Source: Sphingomonas sp. OK281 (GTDB lineage: Bacteria > Pseudomonadota > Alphaproteobacteria > Sphingomonadales > Sphingomonadaceae). Taken from it: a stretch of 64,000 nucleotides of DNA. Location of the stretch: contig NZ_FOVZ01000004.1 in NCBI RefSeq assembly GCF_900115295.1, positions 372,001 to 436,000 of the forward strand, in the 5' to 3' direction. This document shows positions 36,571-44,265 of the stretch, piece by piece. The translations under genes were made by a program, and so were the position numbers. How positions within the stretch are numbered: position 1 is the first letter of the stretch; each line of letters opens with the position of its first letter. Under the pieces are notes generated by a model, which saw only the letters and a list, made by a program, of their open reading frames with translations, searched no databases and was not told where the DNA came from.

Positions 36571-37673
36571 AGGACGATCAACTCGGCCTTGAGCGCGCCG
36601 GCTTCCTTCAGTGCCTCGAGGATCGCGACCAGATCGGCCGGCGATGCGCCGATCGCGTTGACCGCCTTGACGATGTCGGCAAGCTTGGGGCCGGGCGCGA
36701 GGAGGAACATCGGGCGACGCTCCTCCTCGACCGCGACGCGGCTGTTCGGCGTGATCGCGGTCTGGCCCTGGCTGAACGGCGCAGGCTGGCTGACCTGCGG
36801 CTTCTCGTCGATCCGTACCGTCATCTTGCCGTGCGTGATCGCCGCAGGCCCTACGCGGACCGCCGAGTTGATGACGACGGTGCCGGTGCGCGCGTTGACG
36901 ATCACCTTGGCGGAGGGTTCGGCGGAGACGACATCGAGATTCTCGATCGTCGACATGAGGGTGGCGCGGATATCGGCGCCGATCGGCGCGCGGACCGCGA
37001 CGGAGACCGCGTCGATCGCCTGCGCGCTGCCGAAGCCGAGCTTCGAGTTGATCGCGCCGGCGACGTTCTGCGCAGTGGTGAAGTCGGCGCGCGCGAGGTT
37101 GAAGGTCAGCGTCGGGGCGCTGTCGAACCCGGTGGCGACCGCGCGTTCGACGGTCGCACCCTCGGGAATACGTCCGGTCGAGGGCACGTTGACGACGATC
37201 TTCGACCCGTCCGCGCCCTCTGCACCAAGCCCCCCGACCGCGAGGTTGCCCTGCGCCATCGCATAGATCTGGTTATCGGCCCCGAGCAGCGGCGTCATGA
37301 TCAGGCTGCCGCCGCGGAGCGACTTGGCCTTGCCCATCGAGGCGACGGTGATGTCGAGGCGCTGGCCGGGCTTAGCGAACGGCGGCAGTTCGGCGGTGAT
37401 CATGACGACCGCCGCGTTCTTCATGCCGGGGTTCGCCGATGGCGGCAGCTGGAGACCGAAGCGTGACGCGACGGCCTTCAGCGACTGCACCGTGTATTCG
37501 AGATTGTCGTCGCCGGTGCCTGGCAGGCCGACGACGATGCCGTAGCCGGTGAGCTGGTTCGAACGGATACCCTGGAACCCGCCCAGGTCCTTGATGCGGT
37601 CGGCCGAGGCCGGCGCGGCGAGCAGGAGCGATGCCAGGAGGGTGGTGACGAGACCTGCGAAAGTACGAAACAC
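36567..37673 (-). CDS. flgI: Flagellar P-ring protein FlgI
   Basis: 368 residues from a GTG at 37673 preceded by AAAGG. The signal peptide (FRTFAGLVTTLLASLLLAAPASA) is followed by the diagnostic DRIKDLGGFQGIRSNQLTGYGIVVGLPGTGDD and PPSANPGMKNAAVVMITAELPPFAKPGQRLDI. It ends EALKEAGALKAELIVL. FlgI forms the periplasmic P ring around the rod with help from FlgA. The open frame runs on to 38009 across an intergenic repeat, but that part is not FlgI. The gap to flgH (37674-37969) holds a REPIN-like element. Confidence 0.95.
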   Translation of the reverse strand: MFRTFAGLVTTLLASLLLAAPASADRIKDLGGFQGIRSNQLTGYGIVVGLPGTGDDNLEYTVQSLKAVASRFGLQLPPSANPGMKNAAVVMITAELPPFAKPGQRLDITVASMGKAKSLRGGSLIMTPLLGADNQIYAMAQGNLAVGGLGAEGADGSKIVVNVPSTGRIPEGATVERAVATGFDSAPTLTFNLARADFTTAQNVAGAINSKLGFGSAQAIDAVSVAVRAPIGADIRATLMSTIENLDVVSAEPSAKVIVNARTGTVVINSAVRVGPAAITHGKMTVRIDEKPQVSQPAPFSQGQTAITPNSRVAVEEERRPMFLLAPGPKLADIVKAVNAIGASPADLVAILEALKEAGALKAELIVL

Positions 37674-37854
37674 GGTCTTTAGACCTTTACCGTTCGTGCT
37701 GAGTAGCGACCGAGTAGGCGCGCAGCGGCGTATCGAGGGTGCGTATCGAAGCATGAGTTCCGCGCGCCAACCTGTCCTTCGATATGAGCCCTCGATACGC
37801 GCCTTCGGCACTACTCGGTCTCTACTCAGGACTAACGGGTTGGCGCTGACACGC

Positions 37855-37954
37855 GTGCCCTCACCCTTCGCCGCCTTCGGCGTCTCTCCCTCTCCCCTGA
37901 GGGGAGAGGGAAGGGGCCCGGCCGGCGCTTGCCGGGTGGGAAGGGTGAGGGCAC
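37855..37954. repeat. REPIN-like palindrome between flgH and flgI
   Basis: A 100-base imperfect palindrome whose outer 15-base arms match exactly (GTGCCCTCACCCTTC at 37855-37869 and its complement at 37940-37954). Inside is the perfect 23-base hairpin CCCTCTCCCC-TGA-GGGGAGAGGG at 37888-37910. The rest of the 296-base gap shows a further loose inverted repeat around CGATACGC/GCGTATCG at 37725-37800. It sits inside the flgB-flgL transcript, where it could attenuate or stabilise mRNA. Confidence 0.85.
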
Positions 37955-37969
37955 GGGTTAACGAACGCA

Positions 37970-38650
37970 TCAAAACGGGCTGACGACGGAGAAGAAGCGG
38001 CTGAGCCACCCCTGGCGGCCGGCGCGGGCGACGTCGCCCTTGCCGGTGTACGAGATCTGCGCGTCGGCGACCCGCGTCGACAGGACTCGGTTGTTGGCAT
38101 CGACGTCGGCGGTGCGGACGAGGCCCTTGATCTTCAGGAACTCGTCGCCGCGGTTGAGCGTGACGCGCTTCTGGCCCTGCACCAGCATCGTCCCGTTGGG
38201 ATAGACTTGGGCGACCGTCACGCTGACCTCGCCCGACAGCGAGTTGGTCTGGTCGGCGGCGCCGGTGCCGTTGAAACTACGCCCGCCGCTGAGCGTCGCG
38301 TCGGTCTTGTTGAACAGGTTGAGCAGCCCGGTGGTCGGCGGCGTGATCGTCCCCGAGCCATTGCTGTCGAGCTTCGACCCCGACGACTTTGACGCCGCAG
38401 TGCGCTCGACCAGCACGATCGTCAGCGGATCGCCGACTTTCCGCGCACGCCAGCCCTCGTACAGCGCGGCGTAGCCGTCCTGCGCCTGGAATATCGAACC
38501 GGTAGCGACGACCGGCACCGGCTGGACCGGCAAGGGCCGCGCGACGGAAAAATCCTCGGGCGGGGCCTTCTTGCCGAACAGGCTGGCGTCTGCTGAAGAC
38601 GCGGCAAGGATCGCGGCGAGGGCGGCAAGCGAAGTTGTGGCGGTGCGCAT
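37970..38650 (-). CDS. flgH: Flagellar L-ring protein FlgH, no lipobox cysteine
   Basis: 226 residues with a signal peptide (RTATTSLAALAAILAASSADA). The FlgH core includes GSIFQAQDGYAALYEGWRARKVGDPLTIVLVERTAASKSS (in pieces), LSGEVSVTVAQVYPNGTMLVQGQKRVTLN, then GDEFLKIKGLVR. Enterobacterial FlgH is a lipoprotein, but this protein has no Cys anywhere, so it must be a cleaved, non-lipidated form. The ATG at 38650 shares a base with the flgG stop (TGATG); a GTG one codon earlier is possible. It forms the outer-membrane L ring. Confidence 0.94.
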   Translation of the reverse strand: MRTATTSLAALAAILAASSADASLFGKKAPPEDFSVARPLPVQPVPVVATGSIFQAQDGYAALYEGWRARKVGDPLTIVLVERTAASKSSGSKLDSNGSGTITPPTTGLLNLFNKTDATLSGGRSFNGTGAADQTNSLSGEVSVTVAQVYPNGTMLVQGQKRVTLNRGDEFLKIKGLVRTADVDANNRVLSTRVADAQISYTGKGDVARAGRQGWLSRFFSVVSPF

Positions 38651-39438
38651 CACAGGTTCTGGTTGACGTATTTGAGCATGTCGTCGGTCGCCGAGATCAT
38701 CTTCGAATTGACCTCGTACGCGCGCTGCGTCTCGATCATGTCGACGAGCTCCTCGACGACGTTGACGTTCGAGGCCTCGAGCATGCCCTGCTTGATGCCG
38801 CCGCGACCGTCCTGCCCGGCGACGCCGACATTCGCCGCGCCGCTCGCTGCGGTCTCGACGAGATAGTTGTCGCCGGTCGCCTGGAGCCCTGCCCCGTTCG
38901 GGAAGCTCGCGACCTGGATCTGGCCGATCTGCGACGCCTCGGTCTGGCCGGGAACGGTCGCCGACACGGTGCCGTCGCGGCCGATTGTGATCCCGGTCGT
39001 CCCCTCGGGCACGGTGATTCCGGGCTGCACCTGATAGCCTTCGCTGGTGACCAGCAGGCCCTCGGCGGAGCGCGAGAAATTGCCGGCGCGGGTATAGCCG
39101 AGCGTGCCGCCGGGCATCTGCACCTGGAAATAGCCGTCGCCGTCGAGCGCGAGATCGAGGCTGTTGCCGGTCGTCTGCATCGCGCCCTGCGTGTCCATCC
39201 GCGCGGTGCCCTGGATCCGGACGCCGGTGCCGAGGTTGAGCCCGGTCGCGTATTTGGTCTCGGCGGTGCTCTGCGTGCCCGGTGTCGTGACGGTCTGGTA
39301 GGCAAGCGTCTCGAACGCCGCGCGGTCCTTCTTGAAGCCCGTGGTGTTCACGTTGGCGAGGTTGTTCGAGATGACGCGCATGCGCATGTCCTGGGCGTCG
39401 AGCCCGGTGCGCGCGATATGCATGGCTGCGGATGACAT
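38650..39438 (-). CDS. flgG: Flagellar distal rod protein FlgG
   Basis: 262 residues, the standard FlgG length. N-terminal rod motif MRMRVISNNLANVNTTGFKKDRAAFE; C-terminal EASNVNVVEELVDMIETQRAYEVNSKMISATDDMLKYVNQNL is the conserved rod/hook ending. Forms the distal rod passing through the P and L rings. It follows flgF by 13 bases and abuts flgH. Confidence 0.97.
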   Translation of the reverse strand: MSSAAMHIARTGLDAQDMRMRVISNNLANVNTTGFKKDRAAFETLAYQTVTTPGTQSTAETKYATGLNLGTGVRIQGTARMDTQGAMQTTGNSLDLALDGDGYFQVQMPGGTLGYTRAGNFSRSAEGLLVTSEGYQVQPGITVPEGTTGITIGRDGTVSATVPGQTEASQIGQIQVASFPNGAGLQATGDNYLVETAASGAANVGVAGQDGRGGIKQGMLEASNVNVVEELVDMIETQRAYEVNSKMISATDDMLKYVNQNL

Positions 39439-39451
39439 TCGTCTGTTCCTT

Positions 39452-40204
39452 CTAGCTCGGCAGGCGCATCAGCGATGCACCGCTCTCGTCGATTTCCTTG
39501 GCGGATTTCATCATGTTGGCCTGGACTTCGTAGCTGCGCTGGTTCTCGATCATGTCGACCAGCGCCTGCGTCATGTTGACGTTCGATCCTTCGATCGCGC
39601 CGCCCTGGACCTTGGCGTCCATGTCCTCGGGCAGCGCCCCACCACCGCGCACGCGCAACAGGTTGTCGAGGCCCTTGACCGTATCCGACCCCTTGGTGTC
39701 GGCGAGCTTGAGCTTGTCGATCACCTGCGTATCCTTCGCGTCGCCACCCTGCGGCACGATCGAGATCGTCCCGTCGGCCGAGATCGTCAGCGACTGGTAG
39801 GGTGGCAGGGTGATCGGCCCCCCCGAACCGATCACCGGATGCCCGTCGCCGGTCTGCAGCACGCCCGATGGCGCGACCTCCAGATCACCGCGGCGGGTGT
39901 ACGCCTCGGATCCGTCCGAGGTCTGCACCGCCAGCCACGCAGTGGTGCCGGTGATCGCGACGTCGAGCGGACGCCCGGTCAACTGGATCGCGCCGGGCGA
40001 TCGATCGGCGTCCGTCACCTCTTCCGAGGTCGGCGCGCGCGCCTCGATCGTCGAGCCGTCGCCCTTCAGGTTGAGCCGGTCGAACACCACGCGATCGGCG
40101 CGGAATCCGGTGGTCGACGCGTTCGCCATGTTGTTGGCGATCGCCGCCTGCGCCGCCATGTGCGCGCGCAGGCCCGTCGCCGCGGTGTAGACCAGCTTGT
40201 CCAT
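39452..40204 (-). CDS. flgF: Flagellar proximal rod protein FlgF
   Basis: 250 residues. Begins MDKLVYTAATGLRAHMAAQAAIANNMANASTTGFRADR and ends EGSNVNMTQALVDMIENQRSYEVQANMMKSAKEIDESGASLMRLPS, both rod-family terminal helices. Located between flgE and flgG as expected. FlgF rather than FlgG is chosen from gene order and the FlgF-like N-terminal YTAATGLR. Confidence 0.95.
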   Translation of the reverse strand: MDKLVYTAATGLRAHMAAQAAIANNMANASTTGFRADRVVFDRLNLKGDGSTIEARAPTSEEVTDADRSPGAIQLTGRPLDVAITGTTAWLAVQTSDGSEAYTRRGDLEVAPSGVLQTGDGHPVIGSGGPITLPPYQSLTISADGTISIVPQGGDAKDTQVIDKLKLADTKGSDTVKGLDNLLRVRGGGALPEDMDAKVQGGAIEGSNVNMTQALVDMIENQRSYEVQANMMKSAKEIDESGASLMRLPS

Positions 40205-40228
40205 TCAGGATCCCCTGCGCGCTTGTGC

Positions 40229-41497
40229 TTAGCTGCGGATGTTGAAGATGGTTTCGGAGATCTGGTTGGCGGTATCGAGCGCCTTCGAGTTCGCCTGGAA
40301 ATTGCGCTGTGCCGCGATCAGGTTGACCAGCTCCTCGGTGATGTCGACGTTCGACCCCTCGATCGTTCCCGACATCAGCTTGCCGAAACCGTTGGTATCC
40401 GCCGAGCCGAGCTTCGCCTCGCCCGAGATGCCGGTCGACGACCAATAGCTGCTGCCGAGCTGGCGCAGACCCTCAGGGTTGGAGAAGTTGGCGAGCATCA
40501 CCTGGCCCAGCGCCTGCGTGTCGCCGTTCGAGAAGCTCGCCTTGACGATGCCCTTCTCGTCGACCGTCACACCCTGGATCTGGCCGACCGCCTTGCCGTC
40601 CTGCGTGCGCGAGGCGACGCTGAACGCGCTCGACAGCTGGGTCGTGCCGGCGCCGAAGGTGAAGTCGATCTGCTGCGGCGTGGTCGAGTTCGCGGTGGTG
40701 AACTGATCATATTTGATCGTGCCCGCGGGTGCGGTCATCTTGCCCGAGGCATCGAACGTCATCGTCGTGCCGGCGGTGCCGCTCGAGGTCAGCTCCTTGT
40801 CGCCGACGAAGCTGTGGACCTCCCACGTGCTGGTTGGGCTGGTGTCGCTCGCCGCCGCGGTGCGCTTGAAATAATTGGTCAGCGTCATCGCGTTGCCGGC
40901 GGCGTCGTAGACCGTGGTCTGCGCCGACTGGTTGTAGCTCGACGGATCGAACCGGTCGAACGCCGCGGTCGACGGGACCGCCGAGTTGGAATTGAGGTTG
41001 AGCGTCATCGTCACCGCCTTGGTCGGCGTCGGCGTTCCGCTCGTCTCGGGCAGGCGCAGGCTCAGTGCCGCGTCGGAACCGGTCGCGACCACCGTGCCCG
41101 AGCCATCGACCGGGAACACCTGCAGATGCGAGCCCTGCGCGTCGACCACGTAGCGATCGGCATCGACCAGGAACCCGCCGTTGCGCGTGTAGTTGACCGT
41201 CGCCGATTCGACGTTCGGCTTGACCGCGAAGAAGCCGTCGCCCGACACCGCGAGATCGAGGCTGTTCGACGACTGGATCAGGTTCCCCTGCGAGAATTGC
41301 TGGCGGTTGGCCTTCACCACCGCGCCCGAGCCGACCTGCTGCGACGGCGACTGCGACACGCTCGAAGCGATGACGTCGGCGAATTCGGTGCGGCTCTTCT
41401 TGAAGCCGTTGGTCGCGACGTTCGCGAGGTTGTGCGAGATCGTCGACATCTCGGTCTGAGACGCCTGCAGCCCGGAGAGCGAAGTGTAGAAGGACAT
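40229..41497 (-). CDS. flgE: Flagellar hook protein FlgE
   Basis: 422 residues. MSFYTSLSGLQASQTEMSTISHNLANVATNGFKKSRTEF is the hook N-terminus; the middle is Ser/Thr-rich hook domain; EGSNVDITEELVNLIAAQRNFQANSKALDTANQISETIFNIRS is the conserved C-terminal helix. Polymerises into the hook, with length governed by FliK (58776-59915). It is 28 bases after flgD. Confidence 0.97.
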   Translation of the reverse strand: MSFYTSLSGLQASQTEMSTISHNLANVATNGFKKSRTEFADVIASSVSQSPSQQVGSGAVVKANRQQFSQGNLIQSSNSLDLAVSGDGFFAVKPNVESATVNYTRNGGFLVDADRYVVDAQGSHLQVFPVDGSGTVVATGSDAALSLRLPETSGTPTPTKAVTMTLNLNSNSAVPSTAAFDRFDPSSYNQSAQTTVYDAAGNAMTLTNYFKRTAAASDTSPTSTWEVHSFVGDKELTSSGTAGTTMTFDASGKMTAPAGTIKYDQFTTANSTTPQQIDFTFGAGTTQLSSAFSVASRTQDGKAVGQIQGVTVDEKGIVKASFSNGDTQALGQVMLANFSNPEGLRQLGSSYWSSTGISGEAKLGSADTNGFGKLMSGTIEGSNVDITEELVNLIAAQRNFQANSKALDTANQISETIFNIRS

Positions 41498-41525
41498 GAC
41501 GGTTTAGCTCCTGGAAACTTTGGGT

Positions 41526-42203
41526 TCAGCCGATCTGGCGGACGGCGCTGGCGGGAATTTCGCCGAGGCCGGGAAGCGTGAGGACGGCGGCGCCGGTGGT
41601 GGTCGACACCGACTGGACCGGCGCCCAGACCAGGCCCGTCGCGGCGACCGTGGTGCCGGCGTTCTGCGCGTTGACCGCGACCGTGAACGGACCGCTGCCG
41701 GTCTCTGCCCCGGCGGCGTCCTTGCCGTCCCAGTCGTAGCCGATCGTGCCCTTGGCCTGCTTGCCGAGCGACATGGTCTTGAGCACCGCGCCGTTCGCGT
41801 CGCTGATCGTGACGTTGACGTCGGTCGCCGCGCCGGCGAGCTCGACCGAGCCGGCAATACCGCCGGCCGCGCGACCATAGGCGGTGCTGCCCGGGGTCAG
41901 GACGGTCTTGCCGACATAGGACAGCGCGTCGCTGGTGCTGGTGACGCCGAGCTTGTCGGCCATCGCCTTCAGCGTCGTGTTCATCTCGGAGATGCCCGAG
42001 GTGGTCGAGATCTGCGCCATCTGCGCGACCATCTGGGTGTTGTCGACCGGGTTGAACGGGTCCTGGTTCTGCATCTGCGCGGTCATCAGCTTCAGGAAGT
42101 CGGACTGGCCGAGCGACGTCGACGCCTTGGTGGTGGTCGCTGCGGCGGTCGCGGTGCGCGTGATGCCGAGGTTGGACAGCGTGGTATCGAAGGAGGTTGC
42201 CAT
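41526..42203 (-). CDS. flgD: Flagellar hook assembly scaffold FlgD
   Basis: 225 residues. The N-terminal FlgD motif LGQSDFLKLMTAQMQNQDPFNPVDNTQMVAQMAQIST is unmistakable, followed by a linker and the Ig-like domain (TIGYDWDGKDAAGAETGSGPFTVAV). Caps the growing hook. It lies two bases after flgC. Confidence 0.96.
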   Translation of the reverse strand: MATSFDTTLSNLGITRTATAAATTTKASTSLGQSDFLKLMTAQMQNQDPFNPVDNTQMVAQMAQISTTSGISEMNTTLKAMADKLGVTSTSDALSYVGKTVLTPGSTAYGRAAGGIAGSVELAGAATDVNVTISDANGAVLKTMSLGKQAKGTIGYDWDGKDAAGAETGSGPFTVAVNAQNAGTTVAATGLVWAPVQSVSTTTGAAVLTLPGLGEIPASAVRQIG

Positions 42204-42205
42204 GA

Positions 42206-42616
42206 TCAGCGGCCTAGCTTGAGGGTATCGATGATGAGCGACTTGGCCGTGTTCATCACTTCGATGTTGTTCTGGTAGCTGCGGGCGGTCTCCATCATGT
42301 CGACCATCTCGCGGGTTTCATCGACCGCCGCCTCGAAGATGTTGCCATCCTTGTCGGCCATCGGATTGTCGGGGTCGTAGCGCTTGGTCGGCGCATCGCC
42401 CGCGGTGACCACGCGCTCGACGTCGACCGTCGACATGCCGCTGGCGGCGTCAAAGCTGGTGCGGAACACCGGCTTCATCGTCTTGTACGCGGTCTCCGCA
42501 GAGCCAGTCGTCCCGCCGGCGTTGGCAAGGTTCGACGCCGTGGTGTTCATCCGGACGAGCTGCGCGGACATCGCGCGGCCGGCGACCTGGAAGATCGTCA
42601 TGGGCTGGTTGGACAC
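42206..42616 (-). CDS. flgC: Flagellar proximal rod protein FlgC
   Basis: 136 residues. MTIFQVAGRAMSAQLVRMNTTASNLANAGG and VDMMETARSYQNNIEVMNTAKSLIIDTLKLGR are the rod-family termini, with the FlgC-type loop KPVFRTSF. The ATG at 42616 adds five residues before the usual MTIF start; either is possible. Three bases separate it from flgB. Confidence 0.95.
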   Translation of the reverse strand: MSNQPMTIFQVAGRAMSAQLVRMNTTASNLANAGGTTGSAETAYKTMKPVFRTSFDAASGMSTVDVERVVTAGDAPTKRYDPDNPMADKDGNIFEAAVDETREMVDMMETARSYQNNIEVMNTAKSLIIDTLKLGR

Positions 42617-42619
42617 GTC

Positions 42620-42958
42620 TTATTCCCCCTTCAGCGCACGGGTGATCTGGCCGATCCGCCCGTTCAGGAACGACAGCGTCGTCTGATACTGGACGGCGTT
42701 CTCGGCGAACGCGGTCTGCTCCTGGCTCAGCTCGACGGTGTTGCCATCCATCGAGGTCTGCGTCGGGATGCGGTACTTGGTCGCCGCATTGGTGCTGCCG
42801 TCGTTCTCGACGGAGGCGAGCGCGGCCTGGAAATCGATGTCGCGCGCCTTGAAGCCGGGCGTCGAGGCGTTGGCGATGTTCGACGCCAGCACACCCATGC
42901 GCTGCGACCGCACCTCGAGTGCCGCCCCGTGAACTCCGAAAAGCGTGTCGCCTGACAC
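42620..42958 (-). CDS. flgB: Flagellar proximal rod protein FlgB
   Basis: 112 residues from a GTG at 42958, with AGGAG eight bases upstream. It reads (M)SGDTLFGVHGAALEVRSQRMGVLASNIANASTPGFKARD, a textbook FlgB N-terminus, and ends TTLSFLNGRIGQITRALKGE. Longer in-frame starts (ATG 42997, frame open to 43084) are excluded because 42997 lies upstream of the predicted sigma-54 start point at about 42988. First gene of the flgB-to-flgL run. Confidence 0.95.
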   Translation of the reverse strand: MSGDTLFGVHGAALEVRSQRMGVLASNIANASTPGFKARDIDFQAALASVENDGSTNAATKYRIPTQTSMDGNTVELSQEQTAFAENAVQYQTTLSFLNGRIGQITRALKGE

Positions 42959-42998
42959 AAGCCCGTCTCCTGGCGCACCCATTGCGCATCGGGACATA

Positions 42999-43014
42999 AG
43001 CAATGGGCGTGCCA
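42999..43014 (-). promoter_or_regulatory. Sigma-54 (-24/-12) promoter of the flgB operon
   Basis: On the minus strand TGGCACG-CCCA-TTGCT matches the RpoN consensus at every conserved position, with GG and GC in the required spacing. The predicted start near 42988 leaves a leader of about 30 bases that contains the AGGAG of flgB. Confidence 0.93.
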
Positions 43015-43044
43015 GTTTTGGCGGCGAGGGTGGGGGATGGTGGT

Positions 43045-43157
43045 TTGCCGGGTGGTGGCGGGCGGGCGGCAAGGTAGGCGGCAAGAGGTTGCCGGTGTTG
43101 CAGGGGTGGGCGGCAAGGGGGTTGCCGGTTGGTGCGGTGGCCTATTGAAAACGGCAA
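43045..43157. promoter_or_regulatory. Cluster of CGGCAA/TTGCCG sites, putative sigma-54 enhancer
   Basis: Seven copies of CGGCAA or its complement TTGCCG fall within 113 bases: 43045, 43067, 43079, 43089, 43111, 43122 and 43152. Two pairs form inverted repeats: CGGCAA-GAGG-TTGCCG (43079-43094) and CGGCAA-GGGGG-TTGCCG (43111-43127). They lie about 55-170 bases upstream of the flgB start point, the normal place for activator binding at RpoN promoters. FlbD-like protein 51936-53237 is the obvious candidate ligand. Confidence 0.75.
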
Positions 43158-43189
43158 ACCGAACTGCCGGCCCGCGCCATCACGATGTT

Positions 43190-43234
43190 TCCCCGCGAAG
43201 GCGGGGACCCAGTCTGGGCTCCCGCCTTCGCGGG
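43190..43234. repeat. REP-type palindrome
   Basis: Inverted pair with arms CCCCGCGAAGGCGGGGACCCAG and TGGGCTCCCGCCTTCGCGGG separated by two or three bases (45 bases in all). Each arm is itself a short hairpin. The CGCGAAGGCGGG-ACCCAG core is a common intergenic repeat type in sphingomonads, and a related version with TACGCGGGAATCCAGG occurs inside fliP. Confidence 0.8.
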
Positions 43235-43276
43235 AGAACAAGGAGGAGGGCGCCGTCTCTCACCCGCTGCCACCAC

Positions 43277-43362
43277 CCCGGCGAAGGCCGGGGCCCAATT
43301 GGAAAGGTCGCAGTAACGAAGCGCAGACTCAGTTAGCGACGTCCCCCAATTGGGCCCCGGCC
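43277..43362. repeat. REPIN-like inverted repeat with perfect 17-base arms
   Basis: GGCCGGGGCCCAATTGG at 43286-43302 is repeated in perfect inverse at 43346-43362, 43 bases apart. The outer left side forms a small extra hairpin (CCCCGGCGAAGGCCGGGG, 43277-43294). It belongs to the same family style as the neighbouring element at 43190-43234. Confidence 0.85.
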
Positions 43363-43401
43363 TCCCGGGGAGGTAGTTGCTTGGCCGCCCGCATCACCCG
43401 T

Positions 43402-43522
43402 CTTCTCCCCTCCCTCGTGAAGGGAGGGGCCGGGGGTGGGTGGGCCGCTTGGTGAACCCCAGCGCCTGCAACGAACCCACCCACCCCTAGCCCCTCCCTT
43501 CACGAGGGAGGGGGAACAGAAG
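43402..43522. repeat. REPIN-like inverted repeat with G-quadruplex motif
   Basis: Left arm CTTCTCCCCTCCCTCGTGAA followed by GGGAGGGGCCGGGGGTGGGTGGG; the right arm is its near-exact inverse (CCCACCCACCCCTAGCCCCT, then CCCTTCACGAGGGAGGGGGA, ending ACAGAAG). Each arm contains its own hairpin around CTCCCTCGTGAAGGGAG. The G-rich part at 43422-43444 fits the four-tract quadruplex pattern. Confidence 0.88.
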
Positions 43523-43561
43523 ACCAAGCCCCGGACATCACGCAGGACGCCCCCGACAATC

Positions 43562-43577
43562 TGGCCCACCCCTTGCA
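43562..43577 (+). promoter_or_regulatory. Possible sigma-54 promoter of the second stator operon
   Basis: TGGCCCA-CCCC-TTGCA keeps the essential GG and GC with exact spacing but has C for A and A for G in the -24 box. The start point would be about 43588, only three bases before the ATG at 43591, implying an almost leaderless message. Confidence 0.6.
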
Positions 43578-43590
43578 TCACCCCACGCAC

Positions 43591-44265
43591 ATGATCACGC
43601 TCGCCCAACTCCTCGACCCCGCAGCACTTGCCATCGTCGGTGGCGGCACGACGCTCGCCGTCGTCCTCCGCACCCCCCTGCGCGACCTCGGCCGAGCACT
43701 CGCTGCCATCACCACCCTCGGCCGAGGTCGGTTCGACGCCGATCCGCTGCTTCTCCAGATCACCGCCCTCGCCCGCATCGCCAAGCGTCACGGCGTCATG
43801 GCGCTCGATCGCTCGGTTATCACCGACGCCGACGTCGCTGCCGGGATCGCCGCGATCGTCGACGGCGCCTCGGCTACCGACGTCGCCACCCTAGTCCAGC
43901 ACCGCCGCCGCGCCCGCATCGAACGCCACGCGGCCGCCGCCGACGTCTGGGCCGGTGCTGCCGAGGTCGCGCCTGCAATGGGCATGGTCGGCACGCTGAT
44001 CGGCCTCACGCAGATGTTCGCGACGATGAGCGATCCCGGCGCGATCGGCGGCGCGATGGCGGTGGCGCTACTCGCGACGCTGTACGGCGCGCTGTTCGCG
44101 AACCTGCTCTTCATGCCGATTGCCAACCGCCTCCGCGCACAAGGGCGTAACGAGGCGTTCGAGCGCGCGCGTATCGAAGCACCACTCGTCGCACTCGCCG
44201 AACGCGAGACGCCGCGCGGCTATGTCGCACCGGTCGCTCCGCCGACGCTGGCGACCGTCGCATGA
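43591..44265 (+). CDS. MotA/TolQ/ExbB-type proton channel protein, second stator subunit
   Basis: 224 residues, shorter than MotA at 32979-33842 (287). It starts MITLAQLLDPAALAIVGGGTTLAVVLRTPLRDLGRALAA and has the MotA_ExbB domain EVAPAMGMVGTLIGLTQMFATMSDPGAIGGAMAVALLATLYGALFANLLFMPIANRL (one region, about 128-184). A TTG 18 bases earlier is in frame but overlaps the promoter. It overlaps the partner gene by ATGA. It could be an auxiliary stator subunit or a component of another ion-driven complex at the motor. Confidence 0.85.
   Translation: MITLAQLLDPAALAIVGGGTTLAVVLRTPLRDLGRALAAITTLGRGRFDADPLLLQITALARIAKRHGVMALDRSVITDADVAAGIAAIVDGASATDVATLVQHRRRARIERHAAAADVWAGAAEVAPAMGMVGTLIGLTQMFATMSDPGAIGGAMAVALLATLYGALFANLLFMPIANRLRAQGRNEAFERARIEAPLVALAERETPRGYVAPVAPPTLATVA

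Noticed and set aside
37674..38009. N-terminal extension of FlgI through the open frame
   Set aside because: The frame runs through the REPIN-like element and lacks a signal peptide there; the GTG at 37673 gives a normal FlgI with its signal.
39332..41581. Long plus-strand open frame (749 codons) opposite flgG, flgF and flgE
   Set aside because: Arg/Val/His-rich with no motif; it is the antisense shadow of strongly conserved flagellar genes in GC-rich DNA.
42995..42997. ATG as start of flgB
   Set aside because: It lies upstream of the predicted sigma-54 transcription start; the GTG at 42958 has a proper AGGAG and the family N-terminus.
43190..43522. Possible CRISPR-like array of repeats
   Set aside because: Units are palindromic pairs of different sequence without equal spacers, and no cas genes are present.
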